Assembly (NCBI RefSeq): GCF_003711105.1
Contig: NZ_CP023865.1
Location: 3,187,001 to 3,251,000, forward strand
Reading direction: 5' to 3'
From: Actinoplanes teichomyceticus ATCC 31121
GTDB lineage: Bacteria; Actinomycetota; Actinomycetes; Mycobacteriales; Micromonosporaceae
Length of the DNA: 64,000 bases
The stretch's first letter is position 1. The number at the start of each line of letters is the position of its first letter. The notes below the pieces were generated by a model, which saw only the letters and a program-made list of their open reading frames with translations, ran no database searches and was not told the DNA's origin. The position numbers and the translations under genes are program-made. This document shows, piece by piece, positions 17,792 through 26,699 of the stretch.

Positions 17792-19026
17792 CAAGCAGCC
17801 CGGCTCCGCCGCCGGTGTGCTCCGCGGCGCCCGCACACCACCGACCACTGCGCAGGCTCACGGCGCGAAGCCGCGACGAGACCCACCGCAGCGTCTCCTC
17901 ACTGGAGCTCTTTTTCGACCTGTGCTTCATCGTGGCCATAGCCCAGGCAGGCGCCCAGTTGGTGCACGCCATAGTCGAGGGACACACGGGCGAGGGGATC
18001 CTCAACTACTTGATGATCTTCTTCGCCATCTGGTGGGCGTGGATGAACTTCACGTGGTTCGCCTCGGCTTACGACAACGACGACGTGCTGTACCGGACAG
18101 TCACGCTGATCCAGATAGCCGGCGTGCTCGTCCTGACTGCAGGCGTCTCCCAGGCGTTCGAGGAACACACGTACCTGGTCGTCATCCTGGGCTATGTGAT
18201 CATGCGGCTCGCCATGACGGCGCAGTGGCTGCGCGTGGCGCGGTCGAGCCAGGGCCCCGAGCGGACGACCGCGCTGCGGTACGCCATCGGGCTGTGCCAG
18301 ATCGGCTGGCTGGGGCTACTGGCCCTGCCGGAGGCCGGCCGCCCGTGGGTCTTCCTGGTGATGGCGCTGCTGGAGATGGCCGTACCGCTGTATGCGGAGC
18401 GGGCCCACCCCACGTCCTGGCACCCGCACCACATCGCCGAACGGTACGGGCTGCTCACGCTCATCGTGCTCGGTGAGACCATCGCTGCGGCCACCGTCGC
18501 CGTGAAGTCGGGGATCGACGAGCACGAGGCCCTGGGTGAGTTGCTGCCCATCGCCGCCGGCGGACTGCTGATCATCTTCGCCGCCTGGTGGGTGTACTTC
18601 GCGGTCCCCATCCACGGGCACCTCCGGTCCAACCGGCAGTCCTTCCTCTGGGGCTATGGCCATTACCTGATCTTCGTCTCGGGTGCTGCGATCGGGGCCG
18701 GCTTGGAGGTGGCGGTGGAGCAGGCGGTGGGCAAGACGCACCTTTCAGCGCCGTCCGCGTCGGCGGCGGTGACGCTGCCGACAGCGCTGTTCCTGCTCAC
18801 GGTGTGGGCGCTGCACTCGCGGTTCTACAAGGTGGGGATTGCCCAGCAGTCGGCGCTGCCGGCCACGGCGCTGCTGGTGGTCGTCTGTACGTTCCTGGGC
18901 GACTGGGCGGTGCTCGCGGCGGGGCTGGTGGCGGCGCTGGCGGTGGCAGCCGGGGTGACGCTGACGGCGTACGAGGGCGCCCGTGCCGTACACCCGGTGC
19001 ACCTGTCTTCGTCGCGTCGCACGTGA
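17788..19026 (+). CDS. ltrA: Low-temperature-requirement A (LtrA) family membrane protein
   Basis: 412 aa with about ten to twelve membrane helices. The conserved LtrA opening is VSSLELFFDLCFIVAIAQAG, followed by WWAWMNFTWFASAYDNDDVLYR and the central HIAERYGLLTLIVLGETI. The family's biochemical role is unknown; it was named from a Listeria cold-growth mutant. The start overlaps the stop of the small membrane protein gene. About 305 bp without a gene follow before the LuxR gene. Confidence 0.88.
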   Translation: MTSSPAPPPVCSAAPAHHRPLRRLTARSRDETHRSVSSLELFFDLCFIVAIAQAGAQLVHAIVEGHTGEGILNYLMIFFAIWWAWMNFTWFASAYDNDDVLYRTVTLIQIAGVLVLTAGVSQAFEEHTYLVVILGYVIMRLAMTAQWLRVARSSQGPERTTALRYAIGLCQIGWLGLLALPEAGRPWVFLVMALLEMAVPLYAERAHPTSWHPHHIAERYGLLTLIVLGETIAAATVAVKSGIDEHEALGELLPIAAGGLLIIFAAWWVYFAVPIHGHLRSNRQSFLWGYGHYLIFVSGAAIGAGLEVAVEQAVGKTHLSAPSASAAVTLPTALFLLTVWALHSRFYKVGIAQQSALPATALLVVVCTFLGDWAVLAAGLVAALAVAAGVTLTAYEGARAVHPVHLSSSRRT

Positions 19027-19331
19027 ATCTTGCATTGTCCGCTGGTGTGGGGGCGGGAGGCGAGCTGCTCGACGAGTCGTTCATCCGCCGGGCGGGAGGA
19101 AGACCGGCACGATGGTCCACGTCGTGCTGTCGTTGCGGTGGGGCCGCAGCGCCCGGCTGGTGTTCTCCATGATCTTCGTCGGAGAGCTGCGGGTGCCGGC
19201 GAAGCAGTTGGCTTCAGGCTCCGCCTGCCGGTGGGTGCGATAATCGCTGGTCAAGTGCGTGGCTGGTGGTTCGACTGCCTCGCGAGGCATAGCGAGGGAC
19301 ACGGCGGATGTGGGCAAGGACAAGGACAGGC

Positions 19332-22100
19332 ATGGGCGTCGGCCCGACCGGGCTGGTCGGCCGAGAGGGCGAGCTCGCCGAGCTTGCGGCGTTCCTGGAC
19401 ATGGCCGGGATGAACGGAGCCGCCCTGCTGCTCACCGGTGATCCGGGCGTGGGCAAGACGGCACTCCTGGACGCCACCGCCGAGCTGGCGGTGGCGAAGG
19501 GAATGCGGGTCGTCCGCGGGAGCGGCGACGAGTACGAGACGGACATCAGCTTCGCGGGACTCCATCAGCTCGTCGGCTCGCTGCCGGACGAACTCGGTCG
19601 TCTGCCGCGTTCCGCACGGGAGGCCCTCGAAGTCGCCCTCGGTCTCGGCGCCGGTCCCGCGCCGAGCCAGATCGCCGTCCTGAACGCGGCACTGTCCCTG
19701 TTCGACGGGGCCGCGAAGGAGCGGCCGTTGCTCCTCGTGGTCGATGATCTTCATGCCCTCGACCAGGCGAGCCGGGCCGCGGTGGGTTTCGTCGCCAGAA
19801 GACTGGGGGGTCGTCGCATCGCGCTGCTCGGAGCAGGGCGAACGGAGTCCGACGAATCCTTCCGGTCCACCGGTCTGCCGGAACTCGAGATCGCGCCGCT
19901 GGGTGACTCGGACGCCCTGCGACTGCTCTCCCGGCGCTTCGCGCACCTCCCCCGTCGGGTCCTTTCGACCTTGGCGCACGAGGCGCAGGGAAACCCCCTG
20001 GCTCTACTCGAGTTCGCCGGGTCCGCCGCGTCCACCGGGGCGTCCGGCGGCCAATACGGCCAAGGGGTGGGGTGGGCGAGCGGCCAGGGACGGGACGTGC
20101 GCGCTCTATACAGCGCCCGCGTCGGGCGGCTGCCGTACCGAACGCGCGAGGTACTGCTGCTCGCGGCTCTTGAGGGCTCCGGCGACATCGGCGTTCTCGA
20201 GGCGGCCATCGGGCCGGACGGGCTCGACGGGCTCGCTCCCGCGGAGCGCGACCACCTGGTCATGGTCGCGGAGAACGGCCGCACGGTGCGCTTCAGGCAC
20301 CCGCTGGTCAGGTCCGCGGTGGTCGACGGTTCCACCGGCGAGCAGCGGCGCAGCGCCCACCGCCGTTTGGCCGACGCGCTGGGCGACCAGCCCGAGCGAC
20401 GCGGTGACCACCTCGCGAGAGCCACGACGGCGCCCGACGAGGCGGTCGCCGCCGTCGTGGAGTCGGCGGCCCGCAGCAGCTTGCGACGCGGTGACGCCGA
20501 CGGCGCGATCGCGAGGCTGCGGCGCGCGGCCGAGCTGAGCCCCGACCGGACGGTCCGCAGACGCCGCCTCTCGCAGGCCGCCTACGTCGCCGCCTGGGTC
20601 GCGGGTCATCTGGAGGTGAGCCACGAGATCATGCGTGAGGCCGAGGGCGATCCGGCGGCCCGGTCGCTCTCGGCGGCCGCGACGGCCGGCTTCCTCGTGC
20701 TCGTTACGGAAGGGGACGCCGACACCGCCCACGCGCTGCTGATGGAGGCGATCGAGCAGACGCCGATGTCGCCCGGTCCGCCGTCCGGCGAGCTGGAGAC
20801 CGCGCTGTTCACCCTCACGCTCGCCAGCCAGTACTCGGGCCGGCCCGAGCACTGGCAGCCTCTGTCCAAGGTCCTCGCACAGCTTCCCGCGGCGGCGCCC
20901 GCCGCCGCGGGGTCCTTGGGGCGCGTCCACCACGACCTCGGCTCCGTCACCGACGGCATGCTGCGCCGCCTGGACGAGGAGATCGCGCGGCTGAAGGACC
21001 AGAGTAACGCCGACGTGGTCATCCGCACCGCCCTGACCGCCTCCTACCTCGACCGGCTTCCGGGCTGTCGCGAGGCCGTGTCCCGGGTCATACGCGACGG
21101 CGGCGCGGTGGGGTTGAGCATGCCGGCCCTGATGTTCGTCGCCCTGGACGACCTCTACACCGGCCGGTGGCAGCCGTCGGCCGACGCCGCGGACGAGCTC
21201 ATCGCCCTGTCCGAGGAGACGGGATACCACTTGTTCGCCCAGGTTGGGCACTACATCGCCGCGATGGCCGCGGCCCAGCGCGGCGACCTCGACGCGTGCC
21301 GCCGGCACTGCGAGGACATCTGGGGGTGGTCAGGGCCCAGGGGACTGCGGCGGCTGGAGAACTGCGCCCACCAAGCGGCGGCCCGGGCCGCCCTCGGCGC
21401 CGCCGACTTCGAGACGGCCTTCCGGCACGCCACAGCGATCTGCGCCCCCGGTGTGCTGCCGCCGTTCAACCCCGAGGCCGTGTGGTCCGCGCCGGACCTC
21501 GTCGAGGCCGCCGTGCGCACCGGGCGGCGCGCGGAGGCGCGACGGCACGCGGACGCGCTGCGCGACGCCGGTGTCGGCCACCTCTCGTCGCGGCTCGCGC
21601 TGAGCTCGGCCACGGTCAGGGCGATGACATCGGCTGCCGAGGACATGGTCCGGTGCTTCGAGGAGGCACTCGCACTGCCGGGCGTCGAGCAGTGGCCCTT
21701 CGAGGTCGGCCGTGCTCGTCTGGCGTACGGCGAAGCGCTCCGCCGACAAGGACTCAACCGCGAGGCCCGGGTGCAGCTGGCCGCCGCCCTCGGCCGCTTC
21801 GAGGAACTCGGGGCCCGTTCGTGGGAGGCTCGGGCCGCGGCGGAGCTCCGCGCCACCGGCATGACGCGGACCGGCCGAGGCAAGGCCGGTGAGGCCCTCA
21901 CCCCGCAGGAGCTGGAGGTCGCCAGGCTGGCGGCGACGGGGCTGTCGAACCCGCAGATCGCGTCGCGTCTGTTCCTTTCGCCGCGGACCGTGTCGTCGCA
22001 TCTCTACCGTCTGTTCCCGAAGCTGGGCATCACATCGCGGGCCGAGCTCCGCGATGCACTGGAGGCGCTGCCTGCCGAGCCTTCGGCCATCCGGCCGTGA
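19332..22100 (+). CDS. LAL-type LuxR-family transcriptional regulator
   Basis: About 922 aa from the ATG at 19332 (aaggaca upstream); another ATG lies at 19308. The N-terminal AAA/NTPase domain has Walker A GDPGVGKT near residue 38 and Walker B LLLVVDDLHALD near 139. A long helical TPR-like middle follows. The C-terminal LuxR HTH reads ALTPQELEVARLAATGLSNPQIASRL then RTVSSHLYR. Large ATP-binding LuxR (LAL/MalT-like) proteins are often pathway-specific activators in actinomycetes. It ends 31 bp before leader copy 2, so regulation of the genes carrying that leader is a natural inference. Confidence 0.9.
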   Translation: MGVGPTGLVGREGELAELAAFLDMAGMNGAALLLTGDPGVGKTALLDATAELAVAKGMRVVRGSGDEYETDISFAGLHQLVGSLPDELGRLPRSAREALEVALGLGAGPAPSQIAVLNAALSLFDGAAKERPLLLVVDDLHALDQASRAAVGFVARRLGGRRIALLGAGRTESDESFRSTGLPELEIAPLGDSDALRLLSRRFAHLPRRVLSTLAHEAQGNPLALLEFAGSAASTGASGGQYGQGVGWASGQGRDVRALYSARVGRLPYRTREVLLLAALEGSGDIGVLEAAIGPDGLDGLAPAERDHLVMVAENGRTVRFRHPLVRSAVVDGSTGEQRRSAHRRLADALGDQPERRGDHLARATTAPDEAVAAVVESAARSSLRRGDADGAIARLRRAAELSPDRTVRRRRLSQAAYVAAWVAGHLEVSHEIMREAEGDPAARSLSAAATAGFLVLVTEGDADTAHALLMEAIEQTPMSPGPPSGELETALFTLTLASQYSGRPEHWQPLSKVLAQLPAAAPAAAGSLGRVHHDLGSVTDGMLRRLDEEIARLKDQSNADVVIRTALTASYLDRLPGCREAVSRVIRDGGAVGLSMPALMFVALDDLYTGRWQPSADAADELIALSEETGYHLFAQVGHYIAAMAAAQRGDLDACRRHCEDIWGWSGPRGLRRLENCAHQAAARAALGAADFETAFRHATAICAPGVLPPFNPEAVWSAPDLVEAAVRTGRRAEARRHADALRDAGVGHLSSRLALSSATVRAMTSAAEDMVRCFEEALALPGVEQWPFEVGRARLAYGEALRRQGLNREARVQLAAALGRFEELGARSWEARAAAELRATGMTRTGRGKAGEALTPQELEVARLAATGLSNPQIASRLFLSPRTVSSHLYRLFPKLGITSRAELRDALEALPAEPSAIRP

Positions 22101-22131
22101 GAGCTACCGGTCGGGTCCGAGCACTGCCCCG

Positions 22132-22251
22132 GTACTGACGTAAGCGACCGTCGGCCGGATGTCAGTCAGCTGACGGAGGCTGTCGGCACCGTGGCCGGGC
22201 CATTCTCGTGGAGACAGCGAAACCGCCCGCTACCCGGGCGAGACCACGAGG
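22132..22251 (+). promoter_or_regulatory. Structured leader, copy 2 (upstream of alpha/beta hydrolase)
   Basis: 120 bp with about six substitutions and one indel relative to 15348-15468. The palindrome gtcagctgac and the outer arms ctcgtgg and ccacgag are kept, while the inner stem is weaker (cccgc/ccggg). Again the 3' arm overlaps the ribosome-binding site (cacgagg) eight bases before the ATG at 22260. Differences sit mainly outside the outer arms and the palindrome. Confidence 0.7.
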
Positions 22252-22259
22252 AGCCGACC

Positions 22260-23084
22260 ATGCCTTTCGTCACCGGCAGAGACGGAAGCGAGATCTTCTA
22301 CAAGGACTGGGGCTCGGGCCGGCCGGTCATGCTCCACCACGGCTGGCCGCTGAGCTCCGACGACTGGGACGCCCAGCTACTGTTCCTCGTCCAGCGCGGC
22401 TACCGTGTCATCGCCCACGACCGCCGCGGGCACGGGCGCTCCGCCCAGGTCAGCCACGGGCACGACATGGACCACTACGCGGCGGACGCCGCCGCCGTGG
22501 TGGCACACCTCGGCCTGCGCGACGTCGTCCACGTCGGCCACTCCACCGGTGGTGGAGAGGTCGTCCGGTACGTAGCCAGGCACGGTGCCGGGCGGGTTGC
22601 CAAGGCCGTCCTCATCGCAGCGGTTCCGCCGCTCATGGTCCAGACCGAATCGAACTCGGGAGGGCTGCCGGTCGAGGTCTTCGACGGCTTCCGCGACGCC
22701 GTGGCCACCAACCGCTCCCAGTTCTACCTCGACCTCGCCTCCGGGCCGTTCTACGGGTTCAACCGCCCGGGCGCGGACATCTCCCAGGGCGTCATCCAGA
22801 ACTGGTGGCGCCAGGGAATGGCCGGCAGCGCGCAGGCGCACTACGAGGGGATCAAGGCGTTCTCGGAGACCGACTTCACCGACGACCTCCGGGCGATCGG
22901 CGTGCCCATGCTCATCATGCACGGCGACGACGACCAGATCGTCCCGATCGCCAACTCCGCCAAAATGGCGGTCACACTGGTCAAGAACGCGCGCCTGAAG
23001 GTCTACCCGGGGCTGTCCCACGGCATGTGCACCGTGAACGCCGACACCGTCAACGCCGACCTCCTTGACTTCATCGAGAGCTGA
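22260..23084 (+). CDS. Alpha/beta hydrolase, chloroperoxidase/perhydrolase type
   Basis: 274 aa. Catalytic elbow GHSTGGGEV (Ser near residue 97), oxyanion region HHGWPLSSDDWD, acid Asp in MHGDDDQIVP and His in GLSHGMC. This matches the cofactor-free bacterial haloperoxidase/perhydrolase group, whose true role is usually ester hydrolysis or perhydrolysis. ATG at 22260 with gagg eight bases upstream, inside leader copy 2. Followed 55 bp later by an ABM-domain gene, probably co-transcribed. Confidence 0.9.
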   Translation: MPFVTGRDGSEIFYKDWGSGRPVMLHHGWPLSSDDWDAQLLFLVQRGYRVIAHDRRGHGRSAQVSHGHDMDHYAADAAAVVAHLGLRDVVHVGHSTGGGEVVRYVARHGAGRVAKAVLIAAVPPLMVQTESNSGGLPVEVFDGFRDAVATNRSQFYLDLASGPFYGFNRPGADISQGVIQNWWRQGMAGSAQAHYEGIKAFSETDFTDDLRAIGVPMLIMHGDDDQIVPIANSAKMAVTLVKNARLKVYPGLSHGMCTVNADTVNADLLDFIES

Positions 23085-23139
23085 CACCGGCTCGGTACCG
23101 ACACACAGCCCATCGGCACGGAACAGAAGAGGGATCACC

Positions 23140-23463
23140 ATGACCACAACAACCGCCGGCTACGTGACCGTCGTATGGGATGCGAAGGCCAAGGCGGGCA
23201 GGGAGGCCGACCTCAAGGCGTTCATCACCGCCGCCGTCACCCCCTCGCGCAACGACCCCGGCAACATCGACTACGAGGCTCACGAAGTCGAGGGCAGACC
23301 TGGCGAATTCGTCATCTACGAACGCTGGGAGACCCGCGCCCACCTCGACGCCCACCTCGCCGCGCCCCGGATGCGGGAACTCGTGCCGCAGATGCTCGAA
23401 CTAATCGATGGATCAATCGAGGACGGCATCCGCCTGCTGCGCCCGTTCCGTCCCGCCCACTAG
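23140..23463 (+). CDS. Antibiotic biosynthesis monooxygenase (ABM) domain protein
   Basis: 107 aa single ABM domain: VTVVWDAKAKAGREADLKAF, then EFVIYERWETRAHLDAHLAAPRM. Dimeric ferredoxin-like ABM proteins include quinone-forming monooxygenases and heme-degrading enzymes, as well as many small stress-linked proteins of unknown substrate. Start at 23140 after agaggga. It forms a two-gene unit with the hydrolase and is followed by a perfect hairpin. Confidence 0.85.
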   Translation: MTTTTAGYVTVVWDAKAKAGREADLKAFITAAVTPSRNDPGNIDYEAHEVEGRPGEFVIYERWETRAHLDAHLAAPRMRELVPQMLELIDGSIEDGIRLLRPFRPAH

Positions 23464-23471
23464 CACCGGAC

Positions 23472-23497
23472 GCCCGCCGGCATCGACGCCGGCGGGC
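23472..23497 (+). terminator. Hairpin after the ABM gene
   Basis: gcccgccggc, loop atcgac, gccggcgggc: a perfect 10-bp stem starting nine bases after the stop codon. It likely ends the hydrolase-ABM transcript. Confidence 0.7.
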
Positions 23498-23587
23498 CGC
23501 ACCCCGCGAACCGATTCCGCGGCTGCTTCCCCGGTAACCGCCCCCGGGTGCACCCCGCTCCGACGACACGCACAAGAGAGACATGAC

Positions 23588-23653
23588 ATGACCACCACAT
23601 TGATCACCGGCGGCAACAGGGGCCCAAGCAAGGCATGGAGTTCACCACCTTGA
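23588..23653 (+). pseudogene. SDR N-terminal fragment
   Basis: ATG at 23588 (gagagacatgac upstream) encodes TTTLITGGNRG, the start of an SDR Rossmann fold, then stops after 20 codons. The usual continuation is missing, apparently by deletion. It lies in the position where an SDR gene often follows hydrolase/ABM pairs. Confidence 0.45.
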
Positions 23654-23967
23654 TCCTGCCGCCAGCCACCCTGCTGGCCGAGGCATGGATGATGACCGTG
23701 GTCTACGGCGCGATGTTCCACGTCGCGGCCACCGAATACTTCGCCGGCCGCACCGACGTGACACTGCCCGCATATTCGGACGTGCCGACCGGCCCCGAAC
23801 CGCATCAACTCCTGCAAGACGAGATCCTGGGGATCCGCCATCCGGCCACTACGCCGCCCGGAGGCGGCGAGATCACTCGGGGTTTCGGCATCGCCTTCCA
23901 CGAGCGGTTCGTCCCGATGGACATCGACTACGCCGCGGCCTACGACAGCGTGATTGTCGACGGCTGA
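23635..23967 (+). CDS. Hypothetical 110-aa ORF
   Basis: Reads MEFTTLILPPATLLAEAWMM, then EYFAGRTDVTLPAYSDVPTG and FHERFVPMDIDYAAAYDSVI. No family is recognised. It overlaps the SDR fragment, so it may be an accidental frame over rearranged DNA; however, the codon bias is acceptable and no better frame competes. Confidence 0.35.
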   Translation: MEFTTLILPPATLLAEAWMMTVVYGAMFHVAATEYFAGRTDVTLPAYSDVPTGPEPHQLLQDEILGIRHPATTPPGGGEITRGFGIAFHERFVPMDIDYAAAYDSVIVDG

Positions 23968-24007
23968 CTCGCGACAAGAGGGGGTCTCGGACTCAGCTTC
24001 GCGGTCT

Positions 24008-25123
24008 TCACCCGGTCGAGATGGGCTTCGCCTCCTGGCCGGCGACGAGTCGCATGACGGCATCAGGACGAGTGAGGGCGTACGCGCTAGCCGCATAGAA
24101 GTCCGTGAACTCTCGCCGCGTCGGTGTGCCCTTGCTCCGCCAAGCACCGACCGCCGCCCTGAACTTGTCGGCCACCACCGGGCACACGCCGTCCAGGTAC
24201 CGCTCGGCGAGGGCGTCCTCCAGCGCTGACTCCTGCTCACCGATCGCCTCCTCGATCCGCTGCACCCGGGCGCCGATACCTGAGGGATCTCGCTCCGGCG
24301 CGAGCGCCATCAGCCTGAGACGTCCAGGCGAGATGCCAGAAGTGTTGGGCATCTCGGCCGTGCTCTGCGCCACCCGTCGATCAACGCGATCGATCAGCTC
24401 ATCAAGAGATGGACCGTGGTCAGGCACAAAGCCAACGATCGGCAATGCGATCCGCTGAAGCGACCGGATCGATTCCGGTAACAACGCCAGCGACAGCGAA
24501 CCCATGTCCTCGAAGACGTTCAGGTACCGGATGGCGGAGAGCTCTTCGGCTAACAGTTGCGCCACCGTCAGTTGCGCAGCCGGTTCATGGTTCTCGTCGC
24601 GATACCCGTCGTTAACACGCCCCGGGTCGACGGCGAGCCCGACACGGTAGAGGTAGAACTGTGATGCCGCGTCGCCCTGATTCCGCATTCGGCGCAGCAT
24701 GTTGACGATCGCTGCCTGGTAAGTGCCGACATGTAACGCCTTGGTCGCGGGCGGTCCGCCCATCCCGGAGCTCATGCCTGGGTGCTGACGACGGAACTCC
24801 TCGAACCACTTCAGCTGTTCAGCCTCGTACGCCGGGGAGGGCCAGTCCGGCGACGTGCTGGTGTGATACCAGGCCAGCCGGCTGATCCGCGCGTTGTCGA
24901 GTGCGAGGTCATCCACATCCCGAAGAGCGGCGACTCCCGGGCCGAAATGGATGGCATTATCACAGTGCTCGCACGGCATCATCGCATCAGCCGCGGAGCG
25001 ATCGAAGTAGACCGTGCTGGAGATGGACGAAACGCCACCGCACTCACAATTCATCCGGAAACCGCTGGTGAAGTAGCCGGACCGCTCCTCAAGGGCGGGA
25101 AGACCGCCGCTCTCGCTTACCAC
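24008..25123 (-). CDS. Hypothetical protein with N-terminal zinc-ribbon-like cysteines
   Basis: 371 aa if the GTG at 25123 is used; a Met at 25054 (MNCECGG) is an alternative and neither has a strong ribosome-binding site. Cys pairs CEC and CEHC (about residues 26-54) could bind zinc. The rest is mainly helical, with a long stretch (RVQRIEEAIGEQESALEDALAERYLDG) that could be a coiled coil. No known family. Its base composition is less GC-rich than the flanks, in keeping with acquired DNA. Confidence 0.6.
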   Translation of the reverse strand: MVSESGGLPALEERSGYFTSGFRMNCECGGVSSISSTVYFDRSAADAMMPCEHCDNAIHFGPGVAALRDVDDLALDNARISRLAWYHTSTSPDWPSPAYEAEQLKWFEEFRRQHPGMSSGMGGPPATKALHVGTYQAAIVNMLRRMRNQGDAASQFYLYRVGLAVDPGRVNDGYRDENHEPAAQLTVAQLLAEELSAIRYLNVFEDMGSLSLALLPESIRSLQRIALPIVGFVPDHGPSLDELIDRVDRRVAQSTAEMPNTSGISPGRLRLMALAPERDPSGIGARVQRIEEAIGEQESALEDALAERYLDGVCPVVADKFRAAVGAWRSKGTPTRREFTDFYAASAYALTRPDAVMRLVAGQEAKPISTG

Positions 25124-25172
25124 GCGCCAGAGACTAATAGGGGTGCGATTGAGTGAGTGTTTGAGAGGGCTG

Positions 25173-25447
25173 TTACTCGGGCGTGCTGAACGTTCGGCGG
25201 CGTTGGCGGGTGGCGGGCCGGCCGCGGTCGAGGCGACGGATCATGGTGTCGATCGCGGCCCAGCGGATCAAGGCTTCCGAGATTGCAGGGTCACGTTCGT
25301 GGTCGCGGGCCAGCCGTCGGTGCGCGGTCAGCCAGGCAAGGCTGCGCTCGACCGCCCACCGTTTCGGATGCACGACGAACCCGCGCTGATCGGCGGGCTT
25401 ACGGACGATCTCGACGGTGGTGCCGCGGGTTCCTGGCCATTTCGGGA
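25173..25447 (-). pseudogene. IS5-family transposase, C-terminal remnant
   Basis: About 90 codons ending at 25173. The frame reads TTVEIVRKPADQRGFVVHPK, then RWAVERSLAWLTAHRRLARD and ERDPAISEALIRWAAID. These are the typical C-terminal sequence of a common actinobacterial IS5-family transposase, including the ERSLAW Glu box. The N-terminal two thirds is missing, and a stop lies just upstream at about 25450. Different from the intact element at 13462-14386. Confidence 0.75.
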
Positions 25448-25751
25448 CGGTTTAGCCTTTCCGTGGGCTGTGGTGATGGGAGCAAATATGAGAGCAGGAC
25501 CGCGCTCCAAAAAGGACTGAACCGCGCTGAACACCGCTGTTCTTGCTGGAACGGCAGCACGAATACGCAGGTCAGCGGTAAACCTGCTGGTCAGGGCCAA
25601 CCGGACCGTTCCTGGGTCGAGCCGCGTTCCGGCGGGGCGGCGCGGTTTGCCGGTCGGGCAGCATTCCGGCGGGGCGGTGCCGTTCGGTGGTCGGGCCGCG
25701 TTCCGGCGGGGCGGCGCGGTTCGGGGGTCGAGGCGCGGGCGGGCCGGCCGG
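25448..25751. repeat. Intergenic stretch with att-like tail and GC-rich direct repeats
   Basis: The part gatgggagcaaatatgagag (around 25475) resembles the sequence often found beside tRNA-integrated actinobacterial elements. Further right, ttccggcggggcggcgcggt occurs at about 25627 and 25704, with a variant (attccggcggggcggtgccg) at about 25667; the spacing is 38-40 bp. No gene is seen. This may be the right edge of the accessory region. Confidence 0.45.
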
Positions 25752-26699
25752 TTACGGCCCGGCGGTCAGGCGGACGGTGAAGCCGTCCTCGTCGCAGCTG
25801 AGCGTGACCTGCTCGCAGGACTGGTGGGTGATCCAGAGCCCGAGGCCGCCGCCGTCCGGCCCGCCGGCCGGCAGCAGCCCGGCGAAGGGGTCCTTCGGCC
25901 CGCTGCCGCGATCGGTGACCGTGATCACCATCCGGTCGGTCCCCGACCAGATCCGCATCCGGGTGGGTGGCAGCCCGTGCCGGTGGGCGTTGGACACCGT
26001 CTCGCTGACCGCGACGATCAGATCCGCCAACTGGTCGGCGGGCAGGCCGGCGGGCGCGGCGGCCCGGACGGCCTGCCGCGCCTGGCTCGCGGTCGGGTCG
26101 GCGAGTTCCAGCCGCGGCGCGACCCGCTGCAGCGGGTCCGGCGGCGCGGGGCGCCGCTCGGCGAGGAAGAGCCGCGGATCGACGTACGCCGGGCTGGGCA
26201 GATGGCGGTCGCCGGGCAGCGCGGTCCGCGGGTGGGTGCGGGCGACGTCGGCGAGCACCGGCTCGGGCGTGCGGCGTACGTCGTAGGCGCACATGCTCCA
26301 CAGCGGGAAGTCGTCGTAGGCGTGGTTGATCGCCGACTCGTACCGGGCCCAGCAGTCCCAGCCCGGGCCGAACGTCGCGGCGGGCAGCTCACCGATGATC
26401 CGGATCTGGGCGGCCCCGTCGGCCATGTGGCCGGTGAGTATCCGGCGGTAGGAGCGGATCGCGGCGGCGGGCCGGGTGTACGTGGCGGCGCCGGTCAGGT
26501 AGACGACCGGGCTGTCGTCCGGCATCGCGTCCCGCACCAGGGCGGCGTTGCGCTCGCCGAGCGCGACCACGGTGGGTTCGCCCGCCGCGACGCCGCCCCG
26601 CAGGAACGGCACGACGACGCCGAGCAGATGCTCGTCGGAGTCGTAGCAGACAGCCTCGTGGAAGTAGCCGTGATGCCCGGCGGCGGCCCCCGTCCTCAT
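25752..26699 (-). CDS. MEDS-domain anti-sigma-like ATPase (HATPase_c)
   Basis: 315 aa. The N-terminal MEDS (MEthanogen/methylotroph DcmR sensory) domain includes FHEAVCYDSDEHLLGVVVPF and WARYESAINHAYDDFPLWSM. The C-terminal GHKL ATPase shows the N-box SETVSNAHRHG, then VTDRGSGPKDPF and GLGLWITHQSCEQV. This is the layout of RsbW-like kinases that phosphorylate a STAS antagonist in partner-switching control of a sigma factor. The ATG at 26699 overlaps the upstream MEDS-STAS stop (ATGA), so the two proteins are very probably partners. Confidence 0.85.
   Translation of the reverse strand: MRTGAAAGHHGYFHEAVCYDSDEHLLGVVVPFLRGGVAAGEPTVVALGERNAALVRDAMPDDSPVVYLTGAATYTRPAAAIRSYRRILTGHMADGAAQIRIIGELPAATFGPGWDCWARYESAINHAYDDFPLWSMCAYDVRRTPEPVLADVARTHPRTALPGDRHLPSPAYVDPRLFLAERRPAPPDPLQRVAPRLELADPTASQARQAVRAAAPAGLPADQLADLIVAVSETVSNAHRHGLPPTRMRIWSGTDRMVITVTDRGSGPKDPFAGLLPAGGPDGGGLGLWITHQSCEQVTLSCDEDGFTVRLTAGP

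Noticed and set aside
23954..24458. Plus-strand frames opposite the zinc-ribbon hypothetical gene
   Set aside because: No homology, poor codon bias and no ribosome-binding site; they are antisense shadows.
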